From contig JAEWQC010000006.1 of NCBI GenBank assembly GCA_023399355.1, forward strand, positions 29,001-93,000: DNA of 64,000 nt, written 5' to 3'. The DNA is from Bacillota bacterium. Lineage in GTDB: Bacteria; Bacillota; Clostridia; Acetivibrionales; DTU013. The position numbers and the translations under genes are program-made. Under the pieces are notes generated by a model, which searched no databases, was not told the DNA's origin, and worked only from the letters and a program-made list of their open reading frames with translations. Shown here piece after piece: positions 23,401 to 28,799 of the stretch; position 1 is the stretch's first letter; each line of letters begins with the position of its first letter.

Positions 23401-26400
23401 TCTACAACGGCAGCACATGGACAGCTCCGCTGCCGATAGAACCGGATGATGAGACGGCGGACTTCAAACCTGTGGCGGCTGCCACAACCAACTGTGTCCT
23501 GGCGGCATGGGAAAACCTGAAGGATGTTATGCCAGGGGACGCCAAGCTTGGAGATGCGCTTAAAAGTGAAGAGATCCGCGCCGGCTTTTATGATTCGGCG
23601 ACGGGAAAATGGAACAGCCCCTACGACCTGACATCGGACAGCTACCTTGACCATTCGCCCCAAATAGCTGCGGGCGGTGGCAGCGGCATTCTGACCTGGG
23701 TCAAGAGCAAATCGGACAATTACGATTCCGCCCTGAGCAATGCCTATTCGGCTAAAGATGAGATCATGTTCTCGAAATGGGACGGGAGCAGCTTCAGCAA
23801 ACCGGACGTCATTGCTTCGCCCGACGGGATCGTCATTGATTCCTCCATTGCATATGATGGGACTAACGGAGCGTTCGCATGTACGCTGGACGGAGATAAC
23901 GACCTTAGTACCACCGATGACCGCGAGATTTATATCATGACGTACGACGGAACAAAGTGGAGCCCGCTCAGCCGGATGACAGATAATACCGTCAGGGACT
24001 CTTCACCCCAGGTTTGCATCGATAAAAACGGGAAAGCTTTCCTTGCCTGGAGCGAAGACAAAAAGCTCATGTACGCGGCGGATGCGGGTTCGGATCAGCC
24101 TCAGCTCAAAACGGCTCTTGAGGATACGATCGTCACCGAGCCTCTCACAATGACCCTGAAAAGTGACGGCAGTATTGCTCTGATCTGCCCCGGCAAGTCG
24201 TCTGAAGGCGGACAGGAACTGTATATGATGACATATGACTTTGAATATGATGCCTGGAGTAACGAAATAGAGCTTACGTCGGATCAGGCAAACAACTACT
24301 CGCCCAGTTCGGTATTTATCGGCAATCAGCTTGTGACCGTCTACAACAGGGCGCAGGTGGTTGAGGAAACCAATCCTGCGGATGGGCAAACCTACCCGGC
24401 AGCGAGCGACTGTGCCGATCTTGTGATGTCCTCCGTAACACTCAGTCACGATCTGTCAGTTACATCTGCTGCAATTACGATGTCGGATAATAATCCGTAT
24501 CCCGGAAGTGTCATTACCATCGGTGCAACGATAGAGAACAAGGGAATGTTCGCCGAACCGGGAGTTGAGGTTTCATTCTACTACGGAGATCCCGGCAAGG
24601 GCGGAACACTGATAAAAACGGTGACCGTTCCCGGCCCCGTCGTTCCGGGTGACGCGGCATATGCCTCGACCGAATGGGAAGTGCCTTCCGGCGGGACGGA
24701 AACCGAACTGTATGTTGTGGCGAATTATAAGGATAAATCAACCACGGACGGGAACCCAACGGACAATACCGCGGTCAGAAAGATCGTGAGTCCCGATCTC
24801 GAGATATCGGCGCTGAAATGTACACCGGCAGGAGAAGGAAAATACGCTATTTCGGCAACAGTAACCAATATCGGCCGTTCGGATGTCGCAAATGCAACCG
24901 TCTCATTCAACCGCGGCGACCAGGCAGGCAGCCTGCAGGCTGTCGGAACGGCAGACACCGGAGCGCTGGGCAAGGGCGAGGCAAAGGATGTATTATACCT
25001 GTGGCCGGCGGACCCAGGCGTGTGGATAACGGAAGAAAACAGCTCCAATCCCGGCAAAGTGGATATTTTTGCTTCGGTTGAGGCAACGGGCGGTACGGCT
25101 GAGACGGAGCTTTCGAATAATCTGTCGACGACAACTCTTGTAAGGAAAAGCCTGAACATACTGGCAACCGATCCGTCCAACTACGGAAAAAACGTCGGTA
25201 TTGACAAGACTGTCAATATGACCTTTGACAGTACAATCAAGAAAGGCGGCGCTTTTGAGAACATTACGCTGGCAGGTCCGGATAATATACCGGCAGCTGT
25301 CACAAAAACCATAAGCGAGGATACGTTAACCATCAAACCGAATTCACCGCTTAAGTACGGCAGTACCTATACGCTCAGAATTCCAGCTTCTGCGGTCATT
25401 ATTGCGGAGAGCGGCATATCCGGCAGCGAGTGTACAATCACTTTCAGCACGGAAACGAACCCCCAAGGCCCGGGTAATCCTGACAACCCGGGCAATCCAG
25501 GCGGGAATCCGGGCAATCCGGCTTCCGGCAACCCAGGTACGAACTCGGATAAGGATAACGGAACCAACACCGCCATCGTATCCGGGGCTTATAAAGGAAC
25601 GGTTGAAGTGAAGACGGATGCCGGAAAGGGACAGGCGACAGCCATCCTTGAGGAGGCATTCCTTCGGCAATCAAAGGATTCTCTCTCCATACGGCTGCCC
25701 AAAATTGAAAAAGCCGTATCCTATGGTTTGCAGCTGCCATCGTCCGCCTTATTTGCGAAACCGGGAGACCGTAAGATTAAAATGATATGTGAAAACGGCT
25801 CTATCACGCTTCCATCCAATATGCTTACGAAGGATCAAGCCGGGAGTCATGAGACTGTGTCTGTCACTATGACAAAAGTTAATGCCGGGAATCTGCCGGG
25901 CGAAGTTCAAAAGCTGGTTGGAAATAAGCCTGTTATTGAGCTGAAGCTGAAGGCTGACGATAAAATGATGGAATGGAGCAATCCCGATGCGCCTGTTACG
26001 GTGTCCATTCCATACAAGCCGACTGCGGCGGAGCTGTCGGATCCCGATAAGATCGTGATCTGGTACATTGACGGTTCAGGCAGCCTTACTCCGGTTTTTG
26101 CCAGCTTTTATGACCCGGAGACGGGAATGGTGACATTCAGGACAACCCACTTCAGCTATTATGCAGTAGCGTATGTAAAAAAGAGCTTTACGGACCTGAA
26201 AGGTTATTCCTGGGCAAAAGCTCCCATAGAGGCGCTGGCTGCCAGAGGAATCCTGAACGGCATGCCTAAAACCATGTATTATCCGGGAAAGAATATCACA
26301 AGAGCGGATTTCCTGTATATGCTCGTAAGAACGTTGGGGCTGAGCACCGGGTTCAAATCCAATTTCTCCGATGTAGACAAAAATGCATACTACTGGAACG

Positions 26401-26726
26401 AACTTGGTACCGCAAGACAGCTCGGCATTTCTCTCGGAAGCGGGAACAATCAATTCCGTCCGAATGACAAAATATCAAGACAGGACATGATGGTGCTGAC
26501 CGTCCGTGCAATTGAGAAGCTCGGAGAAATGAAAACGCAAGGCGCATCGGATAATCTGGCTCAGTTCAGCGATAAAAAACTCCTTTCGGCATATGCAATC
26601 GACAGTGCGGAGTATGCAGTAAATGCAGGAATGATCAAAGGAAACAAAGGCCTTTTGAATCCGTTGGGAGGCTCGACCAGGGCTGAAGCGGCCGTCATGC
26701 TTTATCGATTGTTCAAATCAAGGTAA
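8460..26726 (+). CDS. giant 6088-aa S-layer-anchored repeat protein (RCC1, Big_5-like, PKD, CARDB, SLH)
   Basis: A secreted cell-surface protein, unusually large. It has a signal peptide with basic start (KKRINR), hydrophobic core and cleavage after VHA. Layout by nucleotides: RCC1-like island 1 (8.7-9.4 kb); 14 tandem repeats of about 125 aa with a YIDVxFNxGVYG core (9.44-14.84 kb); RCC1 island 2 (14.9-15.7); a degenerate repeat 15; RCC1 island 3 (16.2-17.0); repeat 16; a BNR-like region with DGNSWTTS-type motifs (18.2-19.2); about five Big_5-like domains (19.3-20.95); PKD with WDFGDDATASG (21.0-21.2); a carboxypeptidase-regulatory-like domain (21.55-21.8); a long unassigned beta region (22.1-22.95); a Ser/Ala-rich stretch (23.05-23.29); a second BNR-like region; CARDB-like domains (24.45-25.1); a Big_5-like domain; a GNPG linker (25.46-25.56). 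Three SLH domains at 26.17-26.73 bind pyruvylated wall polymer. GGGAG lies 10 nt before the ATG. A role as adhesin or S-layer component is inference. Confidence 0.93.
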   Translation: MKKRINRFIAVLLSFLVLFAYFPAFIVVHAAEPLLTVSECNEYKKLISSSLDYTIAISSDKRVVYWGSPTSPARNVPTDLENVRMVAAGYRFALALKDDGKVVAWGDNEFNQCQGNGLTDVKYITAGNSFALALKNDGTVVAWGANEGGQCDVPAGLSDVVAIEAGSNHALALKSDGTVIAWGANYTDWKQCDIPIDKIDPANTALPKIVALDAPWGHNLAVREDGSVVAWGNNEKLQATVPAGITNAVAASGSLWCSMVLMADGTVKEWGKTYSAMGISEPSGLPFVKAVSSQQDMSFALVENDSGYYKVIPWDGSGKKEEINLSVGPKIVSCALPAGGDKDGDNSYIDVSFNRGIYGDATGTSAVSASAFVLEYRKNEGSANSVTITSATRTDGTELQGGETTVRFHLAVNGTPSGQETIEIKPAYDSGNVPVYDGNGTMIEPSQTTGATFLNTTMLRFVSSTIDDANTYIDVVFNKGIYGDVQGKTGVSVSDFKFSFYRNDGSATGATLVSLTDKDFVSTTPGAETVRFNFSIDGTVNGKETIEIKPADGNSVFTSSGEAMQASRTTGRIPLSPPAPEIVGMELANDNSHLDITFNTGVYGDRDNITKAGFNPVTSGAIICHLQSFGGGATNVSISSFTRLDGITPLIGGETAVRLNLSFTGSPTGVEYFGIWVEHLYNSKGVFLGSENSTMIKLKALSPAIGLCSAAPDNEYIDVNFNMGVYGGVQGFDEKGRPTGVDKDDFKLEYVKGSGTTENVTIRAIGANTGSDPANPAVLKGGEKTVRVFLSLTNPATGGAGAETVKISPKNDESIYSEDKQPVPSSSSTGNVNLHASFPVIESYKLAADNSHIDVDFNLGVYGDSAHTLPVSAPNFSVNFYTYSYNGGRATVATIGAITRQDGSPLEAGDKNLRLRLNITGKPSGAETIAIYPSSANQIYNSMGKSILSGSSQRVPDTFLNPVPEILTGTLAANLSYMDVTFSCGVYGDAAHTAAVDADDFKIVFNKNTGGSATGVTIDSVKKTDTEDKDDAASELTGGETAFRFFLSIDGSQNGQETIRIMPADGNSVYSGAGNPMAQEQSTPSRNLTVGPPEITSAKLARDNSYIDINFSSSVYGDSIHSTGLNEEDFSLSVESNNGDVNRAHISSVRQIDGTTPPSGGEKALRLYLVTQKVVTDEKTNETMLVATSASGTEKIEVKPAGGSSIYSFSGTAMDAAQTTGKISLAEIPRIVSGVMAADYSYVDVTFSKGVYGGSNGRTPLSAGSFLLYFERNGGIATNVSIKAVRKASGTSLSSAPALTGGETTVRVFLSVLGAADGKEWIKILPAGARAIYDSSGRAMSDDKSTGMLYLKGSTLQIVSSFIAEDNSYVDVNFNVGVYGAADGDSPVTLNCFGIAATDGRIASVTKTDGEALTGGETTLRFHLNFPYVQYPGAAFAIVPASSSGGPKVYNANGAEMPLNQQTGMIPLNNVALDSSELSQNNAYIDLKFDMGVYGNNAQNTPIGPEDLALEFRQNGGTATGAAISSIRPADNAVEADAGTLKGGEATVRVFLKVSGNPDGKETVSLSTVPGSVIGSHILAGVLTTGAISMYSGAFKAVSAAMGDDNAYVDMTFSQGIYGDAAGRTPVDANDFAASFSGGPGSLTGVSIAAVGKPDGEKPGTASMLTGGEKTVRIFLSVSGTLSGSESLKIEPKTTSSIYPLHGAALSGENSSATVQMISNKPEILSSVMAAGSKYVDVIFNIGVYGTASSGPVTRDSFDCAFNANAGNGGNGKITVSVNSVRKPDSGSEAFASALTGGEKTLRFFLKINKAPGSTATDSIIPTGLETIVITPAQTIYSSTGQQLSTSASTGPVGLLAPEPEFGDCSASQQSGTDKKLQYIDVKFTTDVFGAADGSTPVDPSDFELLFARNSGNAERAEILSVCRPDPAEPAKDSELTGGTSAIRFYLKTYFGNGANAVEASTSGVETVVIKPKDNSIFNRSGQAMAVTKATDALKLANMFPRVVSARVGPGNGYVDVTFSTGIYGNSGSTGKAAYYSNFQAVFTRNGGAATNANINWAAKPDNSDRLLATTLVGGEETIRFFLTVTNVPSGVEMVEIVPASPQLRDADGLTLKAAQSTGRLRLVTPYPPQWSLSGSSEEAPGWMSDYRISTGNAHTLVVKNDGTVAAFGENSQGQANVPGTLSGVDSVAAGDTFSAALKKNGTLVGWGALKIPAGMTNVKMIAAGGSTLFALRADSSGEYISLVGDDYYKYDDDNDRNYYVEKLKLMDKDVPVKAISAGSDEHLLVLRNDGTVEAYDYNDRLTSDYYGQCSIPEGLKEVRAVSAGFGFSLALKKDGTVAGWGNVRLPTGGLVNVSAISSSLRGYCVLKTDGTAEVYDINGVKLINSGTAVLSGIIGVSAGADTYLFVSRDGTVDGLRDTGVFGYMEDIDTPADLNIYKHVLNGTISGNAFVTLELRDSTAVNAAKLGMYGGNGLRGITAADLKVEIVKGSQSLLGITITDVKKGSSIYEDAAAGDTAVRVMLRVAGVPDGTERFVIKPTTSFSVADASGNSIFASQPSNVIALDRGSEYELYSRRIDAGWSHTVAMKDTGYVFNWGDNTYGQAPAMLNRDNAVQVSAGYHHTVVLLHDGTVKEWGENYYGQLDMPGNVKNIMQISAGGYHTLALKSDGTVLAWGDDFYKQCTVPLGLFNVIAVSAGGHHSLALKSDGTVAAWGDDSFRQCSGMPSGLKEVVAVSAGDNFSLALKRDGTVVAWGNNDKGQCTVPSGLANIKAVSAGYRHALALKSDGTVVAWGDNSKGQCTVPSDLTGVFAVSAGAYHNAAIKSDGKIIAWGDNSAGQAAVPESGLPPKVVSAVMAEDNSYIDLQFNAGVYGSPDGTGPLKTGNFKVVFDGKSAGGATGVSISSVRKNDNPLESKASALTGGENTVRVFLTFSGVIKGVETVQLTQDSAKPIYDMYKVPIQNANLTPVFTLKLQKTGNDIMVDNISSGVGTKYEVVAIDSTDGKSAPVYDYVPSNNCYSISWEHELKTAGATKNADGFYESNNTMLIAGFYSKEKNHANQDITQVTFNSKPMKFLKTAAIGDMKLDLYYMLGKDFPTNPGKYKVTAYYRGSNNLLYGKAVSLTNVAQMAPENAASTLDDGTYWNMSTALETKTDHAMQVDFTATPNNNEVAMKTTNRDKAGAYVTNCNDSVYYKDWATISASVRSAEYPKEDISYELTPTYDTLPELPAGNKIAFVQDAGSSGNAAAGRQFTFTSGDDGATVTILSSPDGNSWTTSTCSLPAITYQGFTYTYFGKTEITDWAAYQDTASGTTRYVAIGNANVGRYKQDGSAEYETEEYTDEGGHPQTHRWTYETSIKVYLMSSDGEHWTSGYYPDFVFGNYENVKNGSLYTKFKEIVCNNNGLFVAYDNANVYYMIYSDTEWTLGKSFEKDSQGKVVNTQYNYLTGLFTRNNILVLTGRGLDDENLNIYWSTGGRDWKQAAVTYRDPKFYEYDKTARKTIWTYSRSFTGMTYAHDTFAASNEYTIAASQDGKNWSVYKSDKQGSDLVAFHDTFFRTVYYHTASGNACWLLSSDDLLDWQVEDKDFLLSEFTPEGAKKTLTANTVRNGFEAMTLELAAPEDGDVKVPVNSVLTISYTDELKQGADFKRISLTTAAGINVPAGLLLDGENGTMSILPKDDLSPITKYILTIPEGALINTTSMKANKLLRIAFTTGTSTLPEITGDNLGSAENPFDVDSPLNLCYSRDIAVNLQTLFDKITVAPKNNLSNKVQLDRRIEGTKLILTPAVPLQYTTAYMITIPDGAVKDLFGIEAGGKSIEFMTGADSKLPVVERTDPVDLGERIATANPICAYFSEAVTKGAGFGGITLRDIRSDTATEAEVTLKDEIVNGTTRTALIIQPAAELALHHTYRVTIPSDAVRDASNNTLASEYSFEFTEEIRKSYPVLVGSSPSNNATEVDFMGDIVLTYDRPIKMTDSFSLPGFVSIKSQDANHSGVVLFTARVEGSKLIITPNRTPKDTPYDALLYGWPYELRYTGECISDLYGNKDITDIHSILFTIESQKIESRYPAADGSDIPLNAGIRVMFGSRFDNAVKGANFADIRVSRMDVSGGKTTYTDIASHAVLSGNSLYISPEEDMSPLKTYAVEIPRGAVKGSGTGVNNYDAFSFTTGTDSSNTGSIEGPDALRTGNGLLEGAAANFKSVGYPEGTGFVWDFGDDATASGAAVSHMFTTRGEYNVMLVYTNSAGEPRTIRKAVSVLKRPDLSSVQLDATPSAPVAVPAGSSAEWVVSLRSGGQPLGKAPILVSRVYPVTENRPPEVLTTIETDSNGYASYTGTLPEGVSEYYVKFTYENSYNGVTVKKEIRRIMKSAVGKVEVSGYVINDRNVVQSGAAVKIGTTSVRTDNTGYYKITGLDVGTYTMLVSANMHYDSVTEISLAQKSLVKNITLTKRSPTGNPSVSTIYINNAAPAYGQNFYFLQGIDAPIAVHALIDWNGHDPGYVEFNLNGTVTRSTNFEFSLNAKNLKQGDQLLIACVTADGVRSAASNARINIIESLPREFPVDLKPTFVGNKYVIDQYIPLTGISTPYIDNIPLLSGGPISFLSQPARVTGFMGLDGTFTAVVGKGVDAKAISYAAQNNMLQKYLARQNASTQAEIDEINGRRSSSQFGSFEFSANLDANFNWNYIPDLGRWQYLTGDIALNVDTELYGKRSWGIKGIPVSAFLAGQFTLEMDASLKSTGSIGNYTSGYLDFSKIEIEISGGLDAFIASAGIYFAGGGKVRIDFPSADVKHYIYVKGYAKLKALLWSVNYPFLEYGWGDDYATGSKVSSLMYDKAAGLYDVKENELQEMSRDYINGQSGWEPYGTEITGSVPVSDDSASMPGSRASASANAASDSYSTASVPDNAVSMRSSAVTALSGTATATSNTAQMQSSPASASNSTTKTTLRSNTYPYTDQKLVPYDGGALMVLLEDDPGRTSLNRTRASYSIYNGSTWTAPLPIEPDDETADFKPVAAATTNCVLAAWENLKDVMPGDAKLGDALKSEEIRAGFYDSATGKWNSPYDLTSDSYLDHSPQIAAGGGSGILTWVKSKSDNYDSALSNAYSAKDEIMFSKWDGSSFSKPDVIASPDGIVIDSSIAYDGTNGAFACTLDGDNDLSTTDDREIYIMTYDGTKWSPLSRMTDNTVRDSSPQVCIDKNGKAFLAWSEDKKLMYAADAGSDQPQLKTALEDTIVTEPLTMTLKSDGSIALICPGKSSEGGQELYMMTYDFEYDAWSNEIELTSDQANNYSPSSVFIGNQLVTVYNRAQVVEETNPADGQTYPAASDCADLVMSSVTLSHDLSVTSAAITMSDNNPYPGSVITIGATIENKGMFAEPGVEVSFYYGDPGKGGTLIKTVTVPGPVVPGDAAYASTEWEVPSGGTETELYVVANYKDKSTTDGNPTDNTAVRKIVSPDLEISALKCTPAGEGKYAISATVTNIGRSDVANATVSFNRGDQAGSLQAVGTADTGALGKGEAKDVLYLWPADPGVWITEENSSNPGKVDIFASVEATGGTAETELSNNLSTTTLVRKSLNILATDPSNYGKNVGIDKTVNMTFDSTIKKGGAFENITLAGPDNIPAAVTKTISEDTLTIKPNSPLKYGSTYTLRIPASAVIIAESGISGSECTITFSTETNPQGPGNPDNPGNPGGNPGNPASGNPGTNSDKDNGTNTAIVSGAYKGTVEVKTDAGKGQATAILEEAFLRQSKDSLSIRLPKIEKAVSYGLQLPSSALFAKPGDRKIKMICENGSITLPSNMLTKDQAGSHETVSVTMTKVNAGNLPGEVQKLVGNKPVIELKLKADDKMMEWSNPDAPVTVSIPYKPTAAELSDPDKIVIWYIDGSGSLTPVFASFYDPETGMVTFRTTHFSYYAVAYVKKSFTDLKGYSWAKAPIEALAARGILNGMPKTMYYPGKNITRADFLYMLVRTLGLSTGFKSNFSDVDKNAYYWNELGTARQLGISLGSGNNQFRPNDKISRQDMMVLTVRAIEKLGEMKTQGASDNLAQFSDKKLLSAYAIDSAEYAVNAGMIKGNKGLLNPLGGSTRAEAAVMLYRLFKSR
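8700..9420 (+). repeat. RCC1-like repeat island 1
   Basis: About five to six units of roughly 40 aa with the pattern F/H-ALALKxDGTVVAWGxN-x-GQC, forming the start of a beta propeller at the mature N terminus of the giant protein. Confidence 0.8.
9445..14835 (+). repeat. 14 tandem ~125-aa protein repeats (YIDVxFNxGVYG type)
   Basis: Unit starts lie near 9445, 9835, 10194, 10563, 10971, 11347, 11734, 12142, 12526, 12875, 13243, 13620, 14032 and 14456, a mean period of about 385 nt. Each unit runs: (P)xIVSxxxAxDNSYIDVxFNxGVYGD, a DFxLxFxxNGG strand, a GGExTVRxFLxVxG block, ETIxIxPA, IYxxxGxAM and a closing TTG. The pattern suggests a beta sandwich related to Big_5/SwmB-like surface domains. Two further copies are at about 15754-16150 (degenerate) and 16993-17370. 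DNA identity between units is low, so the array is old. Confidence 0.85.
14887..15740 (+). repeat. RCC1-like repeat island 2
   Basis: Diverged RCC1-type units (ALKKDGTVAGWG, VVKNDGTVAAFGEN and similar), following directly on the 14-repeat array. Confidence 0.7.
16170..16990 (+). repeat. RCC1-like repeat island 3
   Basis: About seven well-kept units of the form LALKSDGTVxAWGDNxxGQC. They are more alike than those of islands 1 and 2, also at DNA level, suggesting recent duplication or gene conversion. Confidence 0.8.
23050..23290 (+). repeat. Ser/Ala-rich low-complexity stretch with decayed DNA repeat
   Basis: About 80 residues rich in Ser, Ala, Thr and Asn within the giant protein. At DNA level the motif AGCTTCGGCATC recurs among related GCAGCTTC/AGCAG blocks, more regular than the protein itself. 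It looks like a decayed minisatellite acting as a flexible linker. Confidence 0.55.
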
Positions 26727-26756
26727 TGCGTCAGCCTGCAACCTGACGGGAAATTG

Positions 26757-26802
26757 GGAAAGCCGTGAGGCCGCTGAAACATAGCGGCTTCAGGGCTTTG
26801 TT
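26757..26802 (+). terminator. terminator of the giant SLH gene
   Basis: AAAGCC near 26758 can pair with GGCTTT at its 3' end, enclosing GCCGCT / AGCGGC (26771-26788). It ends in TTTGTTGT. It begins about 30 nt after the stop codon. Confidence 0.5.
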
Positions 26803-26816
26803 GTAACATAAATAAA

Positions 26817-26835
26817 CCCCCGGCTCTGCCGGGGG
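26817..26835 (+). mobile_element. IS200/IS605-type end hairpin
   Basis: CCCCCGG-CTCTG-CCGGGGG-like hairpin followed by GAGACAAAGAGCTTTAGCTTC, about 45 nt before a tnpA fragment. Subterminal hairpins of this kind are recognised by the single-strand transposase of IS200/IS605 elements. It is placed at the 5' side of the fragment as expected for a left end. Confidence 0.6.
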
Positions 26836-26875
26836 AGACAAAGAGCTTTAGCTTCAAATAGATAAAAAAAACCTC

Positions 26876-27187
26876 CAATGTAAGAATTACCACATAGTAT
26901 TTGCAGCGAAGTATCGCAGGCAAGTGATATTTGGGAAGATAAAGCAAGACATAGGAAAAATGCTAAGGGAGCTGTGCGAAAGAAAAGGAATAGAGATAAT
27001 AGAAGCGGAGTGTTACAAAGACCATGTACATATGCTCGTATGGATACCACCCAAATACAGCGTATCAGAGATTGTGGGTTATCTAAAAGGAAAAAGCTCA
27101 CTGATGATATTTGATCGGTTCGCCAATTTAAAGTACAAATATGGCAACCGACATTTCTGGTGTAAGGGAAAAATATTAAGTATGTAA
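26876..27187 (+). pseudogene. tnpA: IS200/IS605 family transposase tnpA, truncated at both ends
   Basis: The frame from about 26876 reads CKNYHIVFAAKYRRQVIFG, then the metal-binding HUH motif in DHVHMLV, SVSEIVGYLKGKSSLMIFD and NRHFWCKG, all typical of TnpA Y1 transposases. The normal N terminus is lacking: no in-frame start lies before the conserved region and a stop sits upstream. After residue GNRHFWCKG the frame ends within four codons, so the catalytic-Tyr helix and C terminus are lost. It cannot be active by itself. It marks the left edge of a decayed zone between the SLH gene and the biosynthetic cluster. Confidence 0.85.
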
Positions 27188-27194
27188 TACTTCA

Positions 27195-27543
27195 ATGTGC
27201 TGCAATGCAGGGCATTTATATCATAAATATGGAAGAGACGACAAATATGTTTTTTATCTTGAAACTCATTTGGAAAAGGGAAGTGAAACATATGTAGCGC
27301 TGATAAATTATTATAAGGAGCATGATAATTTTGACGGGGCATGCCGAGTGGCAGAACAGGCGCTGGAAAAATGCAAAGATGATCTGACGGAGGCTTTTAT
27401 ATATCTCCTTGTTGATGCGGAAAAGAGAGAAGATAAAGACAAGTGCAAAAAAATTGTATAGCAGTGCGAAGAGAAGGCGATTGGCAGATATTAACCGAAT
27501 AGATCAAGTGTTAAGTGATTTTAATTCAGGTAGTTATACTTGA
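27195..27543 (+). pseudogene. frameshifted 3' fragment of an unidentified gene
   Basis: The frame 27195-27461 gives helical, TPR-like protein (LETHLEKGSETYVALINYY, then an AEQALEKCKDD helix) and stops just after an A-rich run in codons for KCKK. In another frame the sequence continues as SAKRRRLADINRIDQVLSD and stops at 27543. This resembles the helical C-terminal region of SWIM-zinc-finger-type proteins, a weak assignment. A 5' deletion plus a slippage frameshift explains the pattern. Confidence 0.55.
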
Positions 27544-27776
27544 AAAAAGATATTGTATGGGACTTGGCTTCAAATGACGAATTGATTTTATGACAAATTG
27601 AGAAGTATATATTTGACAGAATTACACTTATAACTCTTTACACAGGTGAATATTTCAGATAGAATAAATGCGAACAAATGTTTGGCACAGAGAAAAAAAT
27701 GAAACAATCACAAATTGTGACCGTTAGGTATTTGGATATAGATCATCAATAAATCAAAGCGGAGGAAATAAACCTT

Positions 27777-28128
27777 ATGGCAAAGAAAAAGAATAACGAA
27801 ATCACCATCCGTTCCAGTGCAGCAGAATACTTGACATACGTTGCAGCGACAGGAGATGATCCTCAAAGCTTTGAAATGCACTATAAGGACGAAAACATCT
27901 GGCTTACGCAGAAAATGCTAGCAACACTATACAATGTAGAGGTTCATACTATAAACGAGCATATTTCTAAGATTTATACGGATAGTGAACTTGTACAGGA
28001 AGCAACTATTCGGAATAATTGCTAAAGCTCATGCTGAAAGTGAGTTTGAGAAGTATCGCATTATCCAGGACAGGCTGTTTCAATCTGACTTTGATAAATT
28101 AATTGAGGGCATAAGGAATGAAGAATAA
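27777..28128 (+). pseudogene. RhuM-family gene with internal deletion
   Basis: The 5' part keeps a good ribosome site (GGAGG) and 82 residues with IWLTQKMLATLYNVEVHTINEHISKIY, the DNA-binding-like start of RhuM proteins. Translation then runs into a stop at 28025. The shifted frame 28024-28128 reads AHAESEFEKYRIIQDRLFQSDFDK, the expected C terminus of the same family. Most of the roughly 330-aa protein between them is gone. RhuM proteins often travel with genomic islands. Confidence 0.75.
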
Positions 28129-28146
28129 CATTTAAAGGCGTGGCAG

Positions 28147-28232
28147 CGGCAAAGTAAAGTACCGAGAAAACGGCAAGTAAAGTGAGGAAATCCGGCAATG
28201 AAATGTCAGAGATTTCGGCAATGGAAGTGAGG
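28147..28232 (+). repeat. four imperfect direct repeats, likely IS21-type terminal repeats
   Basis: CGGCAA followed by (A)GTAAAGT-like sequence recurs at 28147, 28171, 28193 and 28216, a 22-24 nt period. IS21-family elements carry several such transposase-binding repeats at their ends. An istA-like fragment follows about 85 nt later, consistent with a left end of a deleted element. Confidence 0.45.
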
Positions 28233-28315
28233 ATTTAGCCGAAACAGAACCCAATTGGTGATAGGATTTTTGTATCTTACCTCAAAAGGGGGACAAATGA
28301 TTGGGGGATTTCGAA

Positions 28316-28426
28316 ATGTATTCAAAGATTCAGCAAGAAAAGGAACAGGGCTTTTCCCGAGAAACAGCAGCACGTCATCTGCCCTGTCTCCAATCGTCCC
28401 TTGTCTCCCCTGGCTCCAGAAAATAG
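28316..28426 (+). pseudogene. istA-like (IS21) N-terminal fragment
   Basis: A 36-codon frame starts MYSKIQQEKEQGFSRETAAR, which looks like the first helix-turn-helix of an IS21-family transposase. It then loses similarity and stops at 28426. Identification rests on this short segment and on the repeats just upstream. Confidence 0.35.
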
Positions 28427-28488
28427 GAGAATAATGAAAATTGTCGAAACATGTCGAGTTATAAGATATATGGCATATAAGTAAACCA

Positions 28489-28517
28489 TTGACATTTGAC
28501 TTGGCGAAGATTATAAT
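28489..28517 (+). promoter_or_regulatory. consensus sigma-A promoter of the loaP/biosynthetic operon
   Basis: TTGACA (28489-28494), a 17-nt spacer and TATAAT (28512-28517) match the sigma-A consensus exactly. Predicted transcription start is about 28524, leaving a leader of nearly 500 nt before the loaP ATG. An imperfect hairpin (28519-28555) lies at the very start of the transcript. No comparable promoter is seen before the following genes until 62730. Confidence 0.85.
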
Positions 28518-28749
28518 ATAAATCATCACATATTTTCCAATAATATGATGGTTTATGCACAAAAATGAAAGAAAAGTCTAGTAATCGTTTAAAAGCCAGA
28601 TTAAGTGGAAACTCTCATAAAGAAGCTAAAAGAGCAGGATAGATGATGTTTCGATATATTGGTGGATTGATGAGAACATATAGCAATTATTGTGTATCTC
28701 ATTTTTTGAAGGAAAGAAATTACTCAAAAAAATTGTTATATAGTAAAAG

Positions 28750-28799
28750 TACTTATCGGCGGTTAATCTCTGGCGGGTCACGTTAATCGCTGATAAGTA
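28750..28799 (+). promoter_or_regulatory. 17-bp leader hairpin upstream of loaP
   Basis: The arm 28750-28766 (starting TACTTATC) pairs with 28783-28799 (ending GATAAGTA) through 17 consecutive pairs including two G-U. GGCGGGTC in the loop (28772-28779) recurs at 28897-28904 within a weaker, similar structure that also starts TACTTAT. A third hairpin lies at about 28841-28872 (TCAG..ACGA / TCGT..CTGA). No T-tract follows the first stem, so it is more likely a protein-binding or antitermination element than a terminator. The rest of 28560-29008 shows no convincing ORF. Confidence 0.55.

Noticed and set aside
8559..26550. Many long antisense open frames inside the giant gene, for example 9959-10903 and 13553-14287 on the minus strand
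   Set aside because: They mirror the repeat period of the + strand gene, lack ribosome sites and family signatures, and arise from its GC-rich codon pattern.
26817..26835. Second terminator for the giant gene
   Set aside because: The GC-rich hairpin is not followed by a T-tract and its flank is typical of an IS200/IS605 end, so it is assigned to the element.
28147..28232. CRISPR-like short repeats
   Set aside because: Only four imperfect copies with no unique spacers of regular size and no cas genes; IS end repeats fit better. No CRISPR array is seen anywhere in the window.
28206..28562. 118-codon minus-strand frame near the loaP promoter
   Set aside because: It covers the IS21-like repeats, the fragment and the sigma-A promoter, and has no recognisable domain.
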